A stretch of DNA of 64,000 nt from Pedobacter sp. ok626 (GTDB lineage: Bacteria > Bacteroidota > Bacteroidia > Sphingobacteriales > Sphingobacteriaceae): the NCBI RefSeq assembly GCF_900100435.1, contig NZ_FNEX01000024.1, forward strand, positions 32,244-96,243, written 5' to 3'. Below are positions 16,938-26,248 of this stretch, piece after piece. The translations under genes and the position numbers were made by a program. The notes beneath the pieces are model-generated. The model saw only the letters and a list, made by a program, of their open reading frames with translations, searched no databases and was not told the origin of the DNA. How positions within the stretch are numbered: the stretch's first letter is position 1; the number at the start of each line of letters is the position of its first letter.

Positions 16938-18563
16938 ATGGAAGCAATTGTAAACAACTTAATCAAAGCAACAGGATGGAGTATTTTTCACTCTTTATGG
17001 CAGGCGGCAATTATTTACGGATTATTGTTAGTACTGGTTGCGATTTTACCTCGCGTAACCGCAAAATTAAAGCACAACCTTGCCTACGGGGCCATTTGCA
17101 TGATGTTTACAAGTTTTATCATTACCTTTTTCTACTCCTTTAAATGGCCTGCTGCAGGGAAATCAGCTCCCGTTGCAGACCTTGGTCATCAGCTTATCAA
17201 CAATCCGTATCTATCAGGTTTCTCCGATACCATTGGTAGCCGTACAGAGCAGTTTTTCCCTTTACTGGTAGGCGCTTATACAATTGGTTTGCTTTTGCAA
17301 CTGGTTATCCTTTCCGTTGGCTACAGAAAAGTGCATTTACTAAAGCAATCTGGTAAGCAAGCGGTACCCCTGGCTTGGCAAATCACTTTCGAAGAACTCT
17401 TTTCCAAGCTAAACCTGCGTCGGCAAGTCGGTTTCTATTTGTCTGAACATGTAAACATGCCATTGGTAGTTGGTTATTTTAAACCTATAGTTCTTTTTCC
17501 GATCGCTCTTGTTGCACAGCTAGATATTAAACAAGTTGAGGCCATCCTGATTCATGAACTTTCGCACATTAGAAGGAATGATTATCTGCTGAACCTGATA
17601 AAAACAGCCATAGAAACGCTAATGTTCTTTAACCCTTTTGTATGGCTAAGTGGCAAATTTATCAATATAGAACGCGAGCATGCTTGCGACGATCTGGTAC
17701 TTTCGCTTACAGGAACTCCACTAACGTATGCTCATGCGCTTTTAAAACTGGAAATCCTTAAAGATAAATCTACCCCCACTCTTTCCATGGCTGCGTCGGG
17801 TAAACAACAACACTTGTATCAACGTATAAAAAGAATTACTGATATGAAAACAAATTACAGGAATGCAAAGCAACAGCTTTTTGCAACCATGCTTGCCGTA
17901 GTTGCAATACTCTCATTGGCCTGGATCAGTCCGGCAAAAATAGCAACACCAAAAATTAAACCTAAGTCAACTGAACTCGTGGTAACCAACAGAACTGACC
18001 ATTCTTTGAGCATTACCTCTACGGCACCAGATGCCCGATATGGTGTACTAAAAATAAACATTGATACACCAAAGAAAAAGCTTAAGGTTAAAACCGTATG
18101 TGTAAAAGTAAATGGTACTGACCAAAAATTTAAAGATAGCCTTGCCCTTGTCAATGACTTTCAATTTAATATAGACTCGACAATCAACCAAAGCCTTGCT
18201 TTTTTAAAATCTCCAAAATGGCAGGCAGATGTTAAAAAAATGGCAGAAGGCTTCAGTAAAAATTTCGATGCTAAAGCAATCGAACTACAGGCTAGAGAAG
18301 TAGAAAAACAGGCAATGAAGATGGAAAAGTATTTCAATTCTGAAAAATGGAAACAACAACAAGTGCAAATTGAAAAGCAAGCCAAAGAAATAGAGCGACA
18401 CTTCAACTCACCAGAGTTTAAAAAAAGCATAGAAAAAGAGGTGGAGAAAGCAAAAGCGCTTCAAAATTCTGCTGAGTATAAAGAATTAAAAAAGAAATTT
18501 GATGCTGATGTTGAAGCCATCAAAAAGAAAAATCAGTCAGCAACAGACAGTACATCTCATTAA
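16938..18563 (+). CDS. BlaR1-like M56 family metallopeptidase with coiled-coil tail
   Basis: 541-residue integral membrane protease. Membrane segments at about 23-40, 52-68, 106-127 and 318-333. The zinc site is in the cytoplasmic part: HELSH at 206-210 and the downstream EREHACDD at 245-252, as in M56 peptidases. After the last membrane segment comes a short beta-like part (LKVKTVCVKVNGTDQKF) and then about 130 residues of charged repeats (VEKQAMKMEKYFNSEKWK, QIEKQAKEIERHFNSPEFKK, IEKEVEKAKALQNS) that should form a coiled coil. BlaR1 and MecR1 carry a penicillin-binding sensor domain there; it is absent here. It probably senses some envelope state and inactivates the BlaI-like repressor. Confidence 0.9.
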   Translation: MEAIVNNLIKATGWSIFHSLWQAAIIYGLLLVLVAILPRVTAKLKHNLAYGAICMMFTSFIITFFYSFKWPAAGKSAPVADLGHQLINNPYLSGFSDTIGSRTEQFFPLLVGAYTIGLLLQLVILSVGYRKVHLLKQSGKQAVPLAWQITFEELFSKLNLRRQVGFYLSEHVNMPLVVGYFKPIVLFPIALVAQLDIKQVEAILIHELSHIRRNDYLLNLIKTAIETLMFFNPFVWLSGKFINIEREHACDDLVLSLTGTPLTYAHALLKLEILKDKSTPTLSMAASGKQQHLYQRIKRITDMKTNYRNAKQQLFATMLAVVAILSLAWISPAKIATPKIKPKSTELVVTNRTDHSLSITSTAPDARYGVLKINIDTPKKKLKVKTVCVKVNGTDQKFKDSLALVNDFQFNIDSTINQSLAFLKSPKWQADVKKMAEGFSKNFDAKAIELQAREVEKQAMKMEKYFNSEKWKQQQVQIEKQAKEIERHFNSPEFKKSIEKEVEKAKALQNSAEYKELKKKFDADVEAIKKKNQSATDSTSH

Positions 18564-18585
18564 CAGACCAATACACAATGTAATC

Positions 18586-18617
18586 AAAAGGCAGAGGATA
18601 ATCTTCTGCCTTTTTTT
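18586..18617 (+). terminator. Terminator after the M56 gene
   Basis: Arms AAAAGGCAGA (18586-18595) and TCTGCCTTTT (18605-18614), perfect 10 bp with a 9-nt loop, followed by further T to 18617. It closes the blaI-M56 unit and separates it from recN. Confidence 0.85.
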
Positions 18618-18660
18618 GTGGAGTTCATCGCTAAGTTTTCATAATTTAGCAACATCATAT

Positions 18661-20322
18661 ATGCTACAAAAACTTTCCATCCGTAACTACGCTTTGATAG
18701 ACAGTGTTGATCTGGAACTTGACAAAGGTTTGAACATCATCACTGGTGAAACTGGCGCCGGTAAATCGATTATGCTTGGTGCATTATCTCTAATACTTGG
18801 ACAACGTGCAGAAACAAAGTACTTTTTTAATCAGGATAAGAAATGCATTATAGAAGGCTGGTTTTTATTAGCCGATACTCAGCTGCAATCCTTATTTGAA
18901 GAAAACGATGTCGACTTTTACAAAGAAAACACGTTGAGAAGGGAAATTTCCACTGATGGAAAATCGAGGGCATTCATCAATGATACCCCAGTAACCCTTA
19001 CGGTAATGAAGCAGATTGGTGAGCGACTAATCGACATTCACTCCCAACATGCTACGCAAGAAGTTAGTGATCCCTCATTCCAATTATTGGTTGTAGATAC
19101 GCTTGCTGGTCATCAGCCATTACTAATGGACTACCGCAACAAATTTAAGCTGTACAAACAACAGCAGCAGCATTTGTCCGAATTGCAAACAAAGGCCAAT
19201 GAAGCCCGGAATAAGCAAGATTATGAGCAATTTCTGTTTAATGAACTAGAAAGTGCAAGCTTACAAGCTGATGAACAGGAAAAACTGGAAACCGAATTGC
19301 AAATGCTGAATAATGCGGAAAGCATTAAAAGGAGCTTGCTTACCGCTTACAATTTATTAAGCGAAGAAGAAACTGCCATCCTTCCCATTTTAAAAGAAGT
19401 GGTTGGCCAATTCCAAAATGTAGAAAAATTTAATCCTGAATACGAAGCTTTAAATGAGCGACTGCGCTCGGTTTTAATTGAGGTAAAAGATATTGCCGCC
19501 GAAACAGCTGGACTGGAAGAACATATTGTTTTCAATCCTGCCCGGATTGATGAGATCAATGCCCGTTTGGACCTTATCTATGGATTACAGCAAAAACACA
19601 GGGTAAACAACATTGAAGAATTACTAAACATTCAGCATCAATTATCTGATAATCTAGCTAACCTTTTAAGCAGCGATGAGGAGATTGAACAGTTGATCAA
19701 AGCCTTGGAGCTATTACAAGCTGATTTGGAAATCATGGCTGGAAAGCTATCTGCAAATAGGACTAAGGCGATCCTGAATACTGAAGCTAGTGTTGGCAAG
19801 ATCTTACATCAAGTTGGCATGCCCAATGCAAAAATAAAGATTGAACAATCACAAGCCGCAGCACTCAATAAAGACGGTAAAGACCTCATCAGCTTACTCT
19901 TCTCTGCCAATAGCGGTCAAGCACCTGCTCCGGTAGGCAAAGTAGCCTCTGGCGGTGAGCTTTCACGTTTAATGTTAGCCATTAAATCTATTATGGCTAA
20001 GCACACTTCCTTGCCTACCTTAATATTTGATGAAATCGACACGGGAATCTCCGGAGAAACCGCTTTACGCGTTGGAGATGTAATTGGAGAGTTGGAAAAG
20101 AACATGCAGGTAATTTGTATTACGCACTTACCTCAAATTGCAGCCAAAGGCGATGCACACTACTTTGTTTATAAAAATGAGCAAAGTGAGCGTACTACAA
20201 CCGGCATTCGCAAGCTAAGTAATGCTGACCGGGTAAGTGCAATTGCGGAGATGTTGAGCGGCAAAACACCGGGTGCTTCGGCCATGGAGAATGCTAAAGA
20301 CCTGCTGGGTTATAAAAACTAA
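18661..20322 (+). CDS. recN: DNA repair protein RecN
   Basis: 553-residue SMC-like ATPase acting in double-strand break repair. The ATG at 18661 is chosen because the protein then begins MLQKLSIRNYALIDSVDLEL, the family's usual first strand; the frame is open further upstream to 18499 but would overlap the M56 gene and a terminator. Walker A at 29-36 (GETGAGKS), long coiled-coil arms in the middle (residues about 160-360), and the C-terminal ATPase half with the signature VASGGELSRLMLAIK and Walker B PTLIFDEIDTGISGETALRV. In related genomes it usually follows DUF4835 directly; here a BlaI/M56 pair lies between. Confidence 0.96.
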   Translation: MLQKLSIRNYALIDSVDLELDKGLNIITGETGAGKSIMLGALSLILGQRAETKYFFNQDKKCIIEGWFLLADTQLQSLFEENDVDFYKENTLRREISTDGKSRAFINDTPVTLTVMKQIGERLIDIHSQHATQEVSDPSFQLLVVDTLAGHQPLLMDYRNKFKLYKQQQQHLSELQTKANEARNKQDYEQFLFNELESASLQADEQEKLETELQMLNNAESIKRSLLTAYNLLSEEETAILPILKEVVGQFQNVEKFNPEYEALNERLRSVLIEVKDIAAETAGLEEHIVFNPARIDEINARLDLIYGLQQKHRVNNIEELLNIQHQLSDNLANLLSSDEEIEQLIKALELLQADLEIMAGKLSANRTKAILNTEASVGKILHQVGMPNAKIKIEQSQAAALNKDGKDLISLLFSANSGQAPAPVGKVASGGELSRLMLAIKSIMAKHTSLPTLIFDEIDTGISGETALRVGDVIGELEKNMQVICITHLPQIAAKGDAHYFVYKNEQSERTTTGIRKLSNADRVSAIAEMLSGKTPGASAMENAKDLLGYKN

Positions 20323-20361
20323 ATGCGGTATTCTGCAAAGAAAAAAATCATTAACTTCGGC

Positions 20362-20375
20362 CTGTTTTAAAACAG
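20362..20375. repeat. Perfect palindrome upstream of fabI
   Basis: CTGTTTTAAAACAG, a 14-bp perfect palindrome ending 7 nt before the fabI ATG. A near-consensus -7 element (TAACTTCG, 20352-20359) stands just upstream, so the palindrome would be at the start of the transcript: an operator or a small 5' structure. Confidence 0.5.
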
Positions 20376-20382
20376 ACATACT

Positions 20383-21201
20383 ATGTATAACTTATTAAAA
20401 GGTAAACGCGGCATCATCACAGGCGCATTAGATCAAAATTCCATTGCCTGGAAAGTTGCAGAAAAAGCACACGAAGAAGGCGCAACATTTGTTTTAACAA
20501 ATGCCCCTATCGCGATGCGTATGGGAGAGATTAATGCTTTGGCTGAAAAGACAGGATCACAAATTATTCCTGCAGATGCAACCAATGTAGATGAGCTAAC
20601 CAACTTGTTTACCCAATCACAAGAAATATTAGGCGGTAAAATAGATTTTGTATTGCACTCTATCGGTATGAGTGTAAACATTCGTAAAAAGATCCCTTAT
20701 ACAGAATCTAATTACGATTACTTTATGAAAGGTATCGATGTTTCGGCTATGTCCTTTCACAAAATGCTTGCTGTTGCTAAAAAACTAGATGCCATTAGTG
20801 AAGGTGGTAGTGTGGTAGCGCTTACTTATATGGCTGCTCAACGCACCTACCCATTCTATACAGACATGGCTGATATTAAAGCTATGTTGGAATCAATTGC
20901 CCGTAGCTTTGGTTACCACTATGGTTTAGAGAAAAAAGTACGTATCAATACAGTTTCTCAATCACCAACCAAAACTACTGCCGGTACTGGTATTAAAGGT
21001 TTTGGTGATTTTTATGATTATGCTGACGCTATTGCTCCATTGGGTAATGCAGATGCTGAATCTTGTGCAGATTACTGCGTAACTTTATTCTCTGATTTAA
21101 CCCGCATGGTAACTATGCAAAACCTTTTCCATGATGGCGGCTACTCTTCAACTGGAGTGAGTGACATCGTGATGCAGAAAATGGGCATTGAACAACAATA
21201 A
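20383..21201 (+). CDS. fabI: Enoyl-[acyl-carrier-protein] reductase FabI
   Basis: 272-residue short-chain dehydrogenase that reduces trans-2-enoyl-ACP with NADH in the last step of each fatty-acid elongation cycle. The nucleotide-binding start is KRGIITGALDQNSIAWKVA (FabI-type GA-x5-SIAW), the catalytic Tyr/Lys pair is Y159-x6-K166 in PFYTDMADIK, with Y149 in LTYMAA matching the extra Tyr of FabI. The substrate loop is SQSPTKTTAGTGIKGFGDF. Length agrees with the family (about 260). It has its own upstream region with a palindrome and ends in a strong hairpin. Confidence 0.95.
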   Translation: MYNLLKGKRGIITGALDQNSIAWKVAEKAHEEGATFVLTNAPIAMRMGEINALAEKTGSQIIPADATNVDELTNLFTQSQEILGGKIDFVLHSIGMSVNIRKKIPYTESNYDYFMKGIDVSAMSFHKMLAVAKKLDAISEGGSVVALTYMAAQRTYPFYTDMADIKAMLESIARSFGYHYGLEKKVRINTVSQSPTKTTAGTGIKGFGDFYDYADAIAPLGNADAESCADYCVTLFSDLTRMVTMQNLFHDGGYSSTGVSDIVMQKMGIEQQ

Positions 21202-21212
21202 TTATAAAATTA

Positions 21213-21243
21213 AAACCCCGAAGCTTAAAAAGCTCCGGGGTTT
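21213..21243. terminator. Terminator shared by fabI and the convergent lipoprotein gene
   Basis: Stem AAACCCCG (21213-21220) / CGGGGTTT (21236-21243), with inner AAGCTT/AGCT pairing. It sits 11 nt after fabI and 27 nt after the end of the minus-strand gene; T-rich on both sides, so it can work in both directions. Confidence 0.75.
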
Positions 21244-21269
21244 ATAAAATTTGCAATATAGATTGATCA

Positions 21270-21836
21270 TCAAAATGGCGGATCATTTGTTCCTCCAGCA
21301 TGATAAATCACCCGGAACTTTCCTTCTGTTAATTTAGAAGTACGCTTTGGATTGGTTGCATACGCTGCATATAAGGTGGGCGAAAAAGTACCCTCAATAA
21401 TATAGGCTTTGGGATCCGATTTATCTATTTTACTAATCTGCACTACATTTTGTTGTATTGGAACTTCCGATGTAGTAGCCGACATATATTTATCAGAACT
21501 TTTGCCCCCAACTTCAGGATTGTAAAATACGCCACTGTGAGTACCGTTATCATTTTCGGTTGCAGGATAATTTCCTACTCCTATTTTATCGATGGAATGA
21601 AAAGAAAGATCCATAGTTGAACCATCTTTTGCCACTGCAAAAATAGAAAACTGCCCGTCAATAGCCGAATGACTTACATTGTACTCTTTGAATTCTTCAT
21701 CCGGAAAGGCTTCCCACAGTACACCATCGACTTTTACAGAAAAGAATTCACTGGCACCCGCACTGCTCTCCTTTTTTTTACTGCAGGCAATTAACGCTGT
21801 TATCGTAACAAGCGCGATCAATATTACGTTTTTCAT
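21270..21836 (-). CDS. Lipoprotein, DUF6252-like
   Basis: 188-residue lipoprotein: signal peptide with lipobox ALIACSKKKE (C18). The mature part is beta-rich and begins FFSVKVDGVLWEAFPDEEF, followed by LSFHSIDKIGVGNYPATEND and ends ASKTSKLTEGKFRVIYHAGG-like strands; the K-V-D-G-x-x-W opening is typical of DUF6252 and related Bacteroidota lipoproteins of unknown role. It is followed downstream by the fabI terminator and preceded by a second lipoprotein gene 45 nt upstream on the same strand, so the two may be co-transcribed. Confidence 0.7.
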   Translation of the reverse strand: MKNVILIALVTITALIACSKKKESSAGASEFFSVKVDGVLWEAFPDEEFKEYNVSHSAIDGQFSIFAVAKDGSTMDLSFHSIDKIGVGNYPATENDNGTHSGVFYNPEVGGKSSDKYMSATTSEVPIQQNVVQISKIDKSDPKAYIIEGTFSPTLYAAYATNPKRTSKLTEGKFRVIYHAGGTNDPPF

Positions 21837-21881
21837 AGGTATATATTTTTGTAATCAGATATGGTTTCGTAAGCATAGGTT

Positions 21882-22733
21882 TTAATTCAAAGGCCAACCC
21901 TCAAACAGGTTACTAACAGGCTCCCATTGGGTTGTTAGCAACGTTTGTCGGCCTTTATCAGCACCGTTTACGGGATCATCCAGCTTATTGCGGACAAAGG
22001 AAGCGTAGGTATTCGTATTCAGGTCAACAAATACAATCTGACTGACATCTTTTCCATTGTAGGTCGTGTTAAAAGAAAAAATAAGATCAGCTTTCGACCA
22101 GTCAATAGGATCTGCGTCCATATTTCCATTGGGCTTTTTAACCAAATCGCTAATCTTATATCCATCAATAAACTGATTGGCACCTCCTTTTACATAAAGA
22201 TACTGTTGTGATCTTACATCAAAGTAGATAGAATTATTACTGTAATTGACAATATATGCTTCATAAAGAGAAGCACCACCTGATATTTTACCAGGGACCT
22301 TCCATGCCGGAGGCAAATTACCAAAAAAGCTTTCATAAGTTCTTATTGTAGAATAATGGTAATCGTACACTTCTTCAGGCTTATCATTATTTACAAATTC
22401 AGACTGAAATTCGGGAATCATCCGGACGCTTGTCCAGCTTGTTGGCCAATTTTTATCCGCCTTAAAACTACTGGCCGCACCTAGTGGCAGTGATGCGGAA
22501 AACTTAAATTTACCATTAGTCATTTTAAAGACCAGTTTCTTAGGGTCATTTTTCACACTTAAATTGAATATATATAGATCTTCATTAGCAGCATACGTCC
22601 GATCGGTAATTACAATTTTACCTGTCATATCTTCTTTTTCAGGTTCAGCTGTATCTTTCTTTTTTGAACATGAAAGAATCAATACCATGAGCCCAATAAG
22701 AGCCAGGCTTATAAGTTGTTTTGTCATTTTCAT
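21882..22733 (-). CDS. Hypothetical lipoprotein
   Basis: About 283 residues from the ATG at 22733 (MKMTKQLISLALIG); an ATG at 22745 and a longer frame from 22787 are alternatives, but only the last part gives a clean lipoprotein signal (LMVLILSCSKKKD). The mature protein has no motif I recognise: it starts with a strand-rich part (TGKIVITDRTYAANEDLYIF), has an aromatic middle (WPTSWTSVRMIPEFQ, ESFFGNLPPAW) and a C-terminal stretch IFSFNTTYNGKDVSQIVFVD that reads like a propeller or lipocalin strand pair. Same strand and likely same transcript as the lipoprotein downstream. Function unknown. Confidence 0.7.
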   Translation of the reverse strand: MKMTKQLISLALIGLMVLILSCSKKKDTAEPEKEDMTGKIVITDRTYAANEDLYIFNLSVKNDPKKLVFKMTNGKFKFSASLPLGAASSFKADKNWPTSWTSVRMIPEFQSEFVNNDKPEEVYDYHYSTIRTYESFFGNLPPAWKVPGKISGGASLYEAYIVNYSNNSIYFDVRSQQYLYVKGGANQFIDGYKISDLVKKPNGNMDADPIDWSKADLIFSFNTTYNGKDVSQIVFVDLNTNTYASFVRNKLDDPVNGADKGRQTLLTTQWEPVSNLFEGWPLN

Positions 22734-22853
22734 AGGCTTTAGCATAATAGATTGAAGATAGCAGTCACACACCCTCCAATGGTACATTAATCGATGAACC
22801 TATTTGTTTAATCGTTAAAGGGAGAGAAATATTTACCTTGTAAAATGATAAGT

Positions 22854-25800
22854 TTATTTAATACTAACCAATACCTTTATTTTCTGTATCCCCGCTCCAT
22901 CAAAAGCTTCCAATGATTTACCTAAAACCTCACCTACTTTTACCTTTGTTAAATCTGCTTTCATAGCTACGCCAGGTTGTGATGAAGTAACCAGCATATC
23001 ACCACGCTTAATTACTCCGCCTTCTAAACAAACTTTGGTTGGTATTACCCCGATTACACCCATAGGTACTTTTGCACTCAGGTCGGTATCAATATGTTCT
23101 TCAGTCAACAAAACGCCTGGTTTTGTTGCATAAACACCCGCTACCAAATTAGAATACGCACCATTTGATTTTTCAACCGCCCGATCCTGATCTCGAGAAA
23201 TGATCAGGATATCTCCAGGTTCATAAGCTGTTACACTTCCAAAAACATCAAAAGCTTCGGCAATGTCAGCGCCACTATTTTGCGTACCACCGTTAAAAAA
23301 GCCTGTCCCTGCATTATCAATCCTAGCGACATTGGTTGCTGGATTTGCAGAAACAAATGGGTTATTTTTAAAGATAGCAACATTACTGGTACCGGGGCTG
23401 CCAAAAGCTGTAGCAATAAGCGCAGGCCCCGTACCAAAGGTAAGCGCAGAGACTGCTGGCGATGCCGTACTCCCGCTTAAGTTTACAAAATAGCCAGCTA
23501 TTGCCGCCCCCGTTGTCTGCACATTAACAGCTTGCCCCCCAGTTGAAACATCATTTACATTTAGCTTACCATTTACTTCTACATTTCCTTTTGTAGTTTG
23601 TATGGCAAGCCCTGTACCGCTGGAAAAAGTACCCGCAGCCCCATTTTGACTGATTGCCCTCAAACCAATTCCATCTATACTCGCGGCATACACACCGTTA
23701 CCACCACTTTTTGATTCTCCAAATACACCGATCCCATTACTGACAGTTCCATAAACACCTGTTCCGCCAACTCCAGCGTGAGTACCGTATACACCGTATC
23801 CATTGCTCCCCAGGTTCTTGTTTTCGCCCCTTACAGCTATAGAAAGTGATCCAGCACTTGTGGAAGAGATCTCAGCCCGAACAGCAACGGCATTTGTAGC
23901 GGTAGAACTGTTTATTCCCTCAATTGCAGCACCAGAACCAACAGTTAGCCCCTTTAATGTTGTACTGTTATTCGCTTGGGCGGTGTTATTGAAAAAACCA
24001 GCAATACCAGTTGCGCTAGCTCCATAAACCCCATAGCCACTTCCATTTGCAGATCCACTAAGCCCTGCACCATCAGTTGTCGAAGCAAAAACTCCATTGC
24101 CGTGGACAGAAGTACCATAAACACCCCAGCCACTATTCTCTTGAGATCCCCAAATCCCAATACCCTGTACTCCAGTACTTACCCCGCGCAAAGCTGAAGC
24201 GAAAGTACCTTGACTGGATATCGTTCCGGTGATAGCAGTTGCATATGCATCGCTAGCGCTATTTGTTGCGTCTATAGCAGATCCTTTTACTGTATTCACG
24301 TTTATTCCTTTACCCGTACCTCCAGTTGTTATTGTTAACACATTATTTGAATTGGTTGGGTTAGTGAGTTTAAATTCCGCTGCAGGTCCGGCAGCACTAA
24401 AAGCCATCAATCCTGTACCAGAATTGCTGCTTCCCGTTACGCCAACGCCCAAAGGTGAAATACCAAAAATACCGCGACCTTGCTCTGAAACACCATAAAT
24501 ACCAATACCATAACCTGCATGAGTACCTTTAATACCTGCCGATTGAAAATCATTTACCGCCGTGTTCTTGTTTTCTCCAAGGAAGGAAACAGCATCCGAA
24601 AACAAACCTGTAGTGGAGGTTATTTCAGCTCTAATCGCAACAGCCTTGACATCTGTAGAGCTATTGACAATATTAAAAAGAGGATTTACATTACTCTGTG
24701 TGGCAGAATAAGGCAAGGAAAAACCGGCAGCAACAGTCGGGGGTTGCCAGGTAGCATTTCCCGCAGCATCACTCGTTAATACTTTGCCGGCAGCTTCGCC
24801 AATACTTTGAAATGTAAGCTTCCCAATTGTTAGCAATGCAGTACTACCACCATTACCATTGAATATACCTGCGTACCCCCCTACCGCTGCTGCAAAGCCA
24901 CTTACACCAACTCCTTTTTGTGTATTCCCAGAAACACCGGTCGCATTTTCTGCAGAGCCAAAAACACCAGCGCCAAATTTTCCACTACCCAGCAGTTGCC
25001 CCGAAACACCCGACGAAGTTTTGGAAGTTGTATTGGAATTTGCCAAACCTTGAACCCCCACACCGAAATTTTCCTCAGATTTATTGCTACCCAAAATGGC
25101 CGGTTCAGAATTACTTACACTGGTATTTTCGAAACTGCCTGCAGATCTTAGGCTTGTCGAATTATTGGTTATGCTAAAAGGAATAACATTATCAGCTGAT
25201 GAAACACCAGAATAAGGCAAGCTAAATGCTGTACCACCCATAATTGCAGCTGGTATCCAATTTGCACCATCAAATTTCAAATATTGATCGGCAAGCGGAG
25301 CTATATTGGATACTGGTTTATTTTGTAAAGCTATTACTTTAGGATTTGGGTATGTTCCGCCCAAATCGCCACCCGCTGTACCATTTGGAGGCAAAGCTGC
25401 AGGTATAATACCCACTGCTAATTTGGGGAGGGTTACTGAGCCATCAAGTATTTTTGAGGTTGTTATTTTATCATTTTCGATGGTTGGGTTAGGATAATTA
25501 CCTGATAAATCACCTCCTGCAACTGAATTGGTAATATCTCCCGGATCACCTTTTGGACCTATCGGACCTTGTGAGCCAGTTACTCCGACGGGACCAACTG
25601 CACCGGGATCTCCCTTATCTCCTTTTGGACCGGGAATCCCGGCAGCGCCTGCCGTACCATTTGCTCCGGCAGGGCCAACAGCTCCAGCAACACCTTGAAT
25701 TCCCGGATCCCCCTTATCTCCTTTGTCTCCTTTTAATCCGGGAGCTCCGTCAGCACCGTTTGCACCAGCTATGCCCGTAGGACCAGCAGGGCCTTGCAAA

Positions 25801-26231
25801 CCTTGCGGACCTATTGCTCCCGGATTACTATTTGCAGCAAATAAAGCATAAGGAACACTCATCAATTGTGTAGTACCAAGGTCAGAAAAGCTACCGCTAC
25901 CTATAGCTAGTTCAACTTTTAAGTATTGATTGGTATTTTGCCAGGGCACAGCGGCAAACGTACCTGTTGACGCGGTACCTCTACCGATCTGTAAAGTAAA
26001 CAAACCCAACTGGTTTGTACTTAAATTATGGTTTTCCTGGTACTGAATAGCCCCACCGGCTGAGCCACCAAGAATAGATATTTTAACTTTAACCGGTTGA
26101 TTAGCCAACACAGTACCATTTATATTTCGGGCTACGGCCTGATAATTGATGCCATTTAACCCACTTTGCGCAAAGGTTCCTGGTATCGCCAAAAGCACAA
26201 AAAACAACAGTAATAAAGTATACTTCTTCAT
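22854..26231 (-). CDS. Large exported collagen-like/repeat protein A
   Basis: 1125 residues. Signal peptide 1-21; N-terminal module 22-137 (GINYQAVARNINGTVLANQP to LMSVPYALFAAN), nearly the same as in the next upstream gene; collagen-like Gly-X-Y stretch at 138-232 (about 31 triplets, many GPKGDKGDP); GGDLSGNYPNP modules; then some 700 residues rich in short GVYG/GIFG/GVFG beta repeats (AGVGGTGVYGTVSNGIGVFG). The last 170 residues form a distinct domain beginning NSGADIAEAFDVFG and ending IQKIKVLVSIK, similar in style to C-terminal domains of phage-tail-like and cell-surface fibre proteins. No T9SS sorting domain. Likely a trimeric surface or secreted fibre; last gene of the PorV cassette, 17 nt after gene B. 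Confidence 0.8.
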   Translation of the reverse strand: MKKYTLLLLFFVLLAIPGTFAQSGLNGINYQAVARNINGTVLANQPVKVKISILGGSAGGAIQYQENHNLSTNQLGLFTLQIGRGTASTGTFAAVPWQNTNQYLKVELAIGSGSFSDLGTTQLMSVPYALFAANSNPGAIGPQGLQGPAGPTGIAGANGADGAPGLKGDKGDKGDPGIQGVAGAVGPAGANGTAGAAGIPGPKGDKGDPGAVGPVGVTGSQGPIGPKGDPGDITNSVAGGDLSGNYPNPTIENDKITTSKILDGSVTLPKLAVGIIPAALPPNGTAGGDLGGTYPNPKVIALQNKPVSNIAPLADQYLKFDGANWIPAAIMGGTAFSLPYSGVSSADNVIPFSITNNSTSLRSAGSFENTSVSNSEPAILGSNKSEENFGVGVQGLANSNTTSKTSSGVSGQLLGSGKFGAGVFGSAENATGVSGNTQKGVGVSGFAAAVGGYAGIFNGNGGSTALLTIGKLTFQSIGEAAGKVLTSDAAGNATWQPPTVAAGFSLPYSATQSNVNPLFNIVNSSTDVKAVAIRAEITSTTGLFSDAVSFLGENKNTAVNDFQSAGIKGTHAGYGIGIYGVSEQGRGIFGISPLGVGVTGSSNSGTGLMAFSAAGPAAEFKLTNPTNSNNVLTITTGGTGKGINVNTVKGSAIDATNSASDAYATAITGTISSQGTFASALRGVSTGVQGIGIWGSQENSGWGVYGTSVHGNGVFASTTDGAGLSGSANGSGYGVYGASATGIAGFFNNTAQANNSTTLKGLTVGSGAAIEGINSSTATNAVAVRAEISSTSAGSLSIAVRGENKNLGSNGYGVYGTHAGVGGTGVYGTVSNGIGVFGESKSGGNGVYAASIDGIGLRAISQNGAAGTFSSGTGLAIQTTKGNVEVNGKLNVNDVSTGGQAVNVQTTGAAIAGYFVNLSGSTASPAVSALTFGTGPALIATAFGSPGTSNVAIFKNNPFVSANPATNVARIDNAGTGFFNGGTQNSGADIAEAFDVFGSVTAYEPGDILIISRDQDRAVEKSNGAYSNLVAGVYATKPGVLLTEEHIDTDLSAKVPMGVIGVIPTKVCLEGGVIKRGDMLVTSSQPGVAMKADLTKVKVGEVLGKSLEAFDGAGIQKIKVLVSIK

Positions 26232-26248
26232 GATATATGTGTTTACGG

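Noticed and set aside
16551..18563. Beta-lactam resistance operon
   Set aside because: BlaI and M56 homologues are present, but there is no beta-lactamase or PBP gene, and the sensor domain of BlaR1 is missing.
18499..18660. N-terminal extension of RecN
   Set aside because: The extension would run through the M56 stop region and the terminator at 18586-18617; the family starts at MLQKLSIRNY.
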